From positions 1 through 22,810 of the forward strand of contig JBKJML010000203.1 of the NCBI GenBank assembly GCA_046596415.1: a stretch of DNA of 22,810 bases. Reading direction: 5' to 3'. The notes under the pieces were generated by a model that saw only the letters and a list, made by a program, of their open reading frames with translations, was not told the DNA's origin and searched no databases. Each line of letters starts with the position of its first letter. Position 1 is the stretch's first letter. The stretch is from JBKJML01 sp046596415. GTDB lineage: Bacteria > Actinomycetota > Thermoleophilia > Gaiellales > Gaiellaceae. The position numbers and the translations under genes are program-made. This document shows positions 22,011-22,810 of this stretch, in pieces.

Positions 22011-22810
22011 ATGGCGAACGACACTGTTGAAATGACCGACCCGCGCCTCGAAGAGGGTGTCTGGACGATCGGCCCCGACGGCGATCTCGTCCCGGACTAC
22101 GAGTCCACCTTCCCGACGATCAACGAGGGCGAGGTCGTGCACGGCACGGTCGTCCGCGTCGACAAGGACGAGGTGCTCGTCGACATCGGTTACAAGTCGG
22201 AGGGCGTGATCCCGGTCGCCGAGCTCTCGATCCGGCGGTCGGTCAACCCGGCCGACGAGGTCTCGGTCGGCGAGGAGATCGACGCGCTCGTCATGACCAA
22301 GGAGGACGCCGAGGGGCGCCTGATCCTCTCCAAGAAGCGTGCTCGCTTCGAGCTCGCCTGGAAGAAGATCGAGGCAGCCGCGGAGTCCGGCGAGGCCGTG
22401 ATCGGCAAGGTGATCGAGGTCGTCAAGGGCGGCCTGATCCTCGACCTCGGGGTGCGCGGCTTCCTGCCCGCCTCGCTCGTCGACATCCGCCGCGTCCAGG
22501 ACCTCGACGAGTTCATGGGCAAGGAGCTTCGCTCGAAGGTGATCGAGCTGAACCGCTCGCGCAACAATGTCGTGCTCTCGCGCCGCGCCGTCCTCGAGGA
22601 CGAGCGCAAGGACATGCGCCAGGCGATCCTCGACCGGCTCAACCCCGGCGACGTGGTCGACGGCACCATCTCCAACATCGTCGACTTCGGCGCCTTCGTC
22701 GACCTCGACGGGATGGACGGCCTCATCCACATCTCCGAGTTTTCCTGTAGTCACGCCAACCACCCGTCCGAGGTGCTCGAGATCGTCCAGGAGGTCAAGG
22801 TCAAGGTTTT
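22011..22810 (+). CDS. rpsA: Ribosomal protein S1 (3' end outside window)
   Basis: Open from ATG 22011 to the window edge (266 codons). 30S subunit mRNA-binding protein made of repeated S1 (OB-fold) domains. Three are visible: INEGEVVHGTVVRVDKDEVLV (~39 on) with IGYKSEGVIPVAEL; AVIGKVIEVVKGGLILDLGVRGFLPASL (~128 on); and GDVVDGTISNIVDFGAFVDLDGMDGLIH (~214 on). The acidic N-terminus (NDTVEMTDPRLEEGVW) is typical of actinobacterial S1. The last ~70 bases contain unusual codons (TTT TCC TGT AGT) where this family normally has LSWSH, which hints at sequence error near a contig end. Apparently leaderless. Close to polA, as in many actinobacteria. Confidence 0.96.
   Translation, partial: MANDTVEMTDPRLEEGVWTIGPDGDLVPDYESTFPTINEGEVVHGTVVRVDKDEVLVDIGYKSEGVIPVAELSIRRSVNPADEVSVGEEIDALVMTKEDAEGRLILSKKRARFELAWKKIEAAAESGEAVIGKVIEVVKGGLILDLGVRGFLPASLVDIRRVQDLDEFMGKELRSKVIELNRSRNNVVLSRRAVLEDERKDMRQAILDRLNPGDVVDGTISNIVDFGAFVDLDGMDGLIHISEFSCSHANHPSEVLEIVQEVKVKV

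Noticed and set aside
21993..22763. 256-codon minus-strand open frame opposite rpsA
   Set aside because: Asp/Val/Leu/Arg-rich antisense reading of a clear S1 gene; typical GC-rich shadow.

Overview
The window is a high-GC, gene-dense piece of a bacterial chromosome. The best guess is an actinobacterium, possibly class Thermoleophilia (Gaiellales/Solirubrobacterales). This rests on codon use strongly biased to G/C, frequent GTG/TTG starts, a phosphofructokinase of the actinobacterial PPi-type, a liv transporter next to polA with rpsA following, and several start codons that lack a Shine-Dalgarno but have a TANNNT hexamer just upstream (leaderless style). No plasmid, phage, insertion sequence or CRISPR array is visible. 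Both window ends cut genes: an aldehyde dehydrogenase on the left and ribosomal protein S1 on the right.

Layout. 1-1934: an active-type aldehyde dehydrogenase overlapping a short ALDH-like protein that lacks the catalytic half; together they resemble a split ALDH16. 2034-3515 (minus): secreted Asp-box (BNR) protein with an RTX-like N-terminal segment. 3545-5661: a degenerate TrpC-like TIM-barrel protein overlapping a membrane protein fused to a spermidine-synthase-like domain. 5677-6723 (minus): phosphofructokinase with the PPi signature. 6767-7672: a three-His-box fatty acid desaturase. 7815-8375: an ECF-like sigma factor, end to end with a small membrane protein (8376-8792, minus).

8793-9759 is the only long stretch without a convincing protein gene. 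It holds an intact tRNA-Leu(CAA), at least two extra copies of the 3' end of such a tRNA in the same orientation, two inverted copies of a ~110-130 bp palindrome-rich repeat, and a fragmentary ORF. It looks like a scarred tRNA integration or recombination site.

9760-14980 is a complete branched-chain amino acid (or related) ABC transporter: lipoprotein binding protein, intrinsic terminator, then two permeases and two ATPases with overlapping genes. 15029-17469 (minus) is a LarA-like/DUF2088 protein behind a double-GNAT acetyltransferase. 17495-20083 is DNA polymerase I, transcribed divergently from the acetyltransferase across only 25 bp. 20163-21893 is a secreted 5'-nucleotidase, followed by a large palindrome and then the apparently leaderless rpsA.

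Most genes are housekeeping or central metabolism. The points most worth a second look are the tRNA-Leu/repeat locus, the split ALDH16-like pair, the TrpC-like plus aminopropyltransferase-like pair, the LarA-like protein that lacks hallmark residues, and the Asp104/Lys125 phosphofructokinase.
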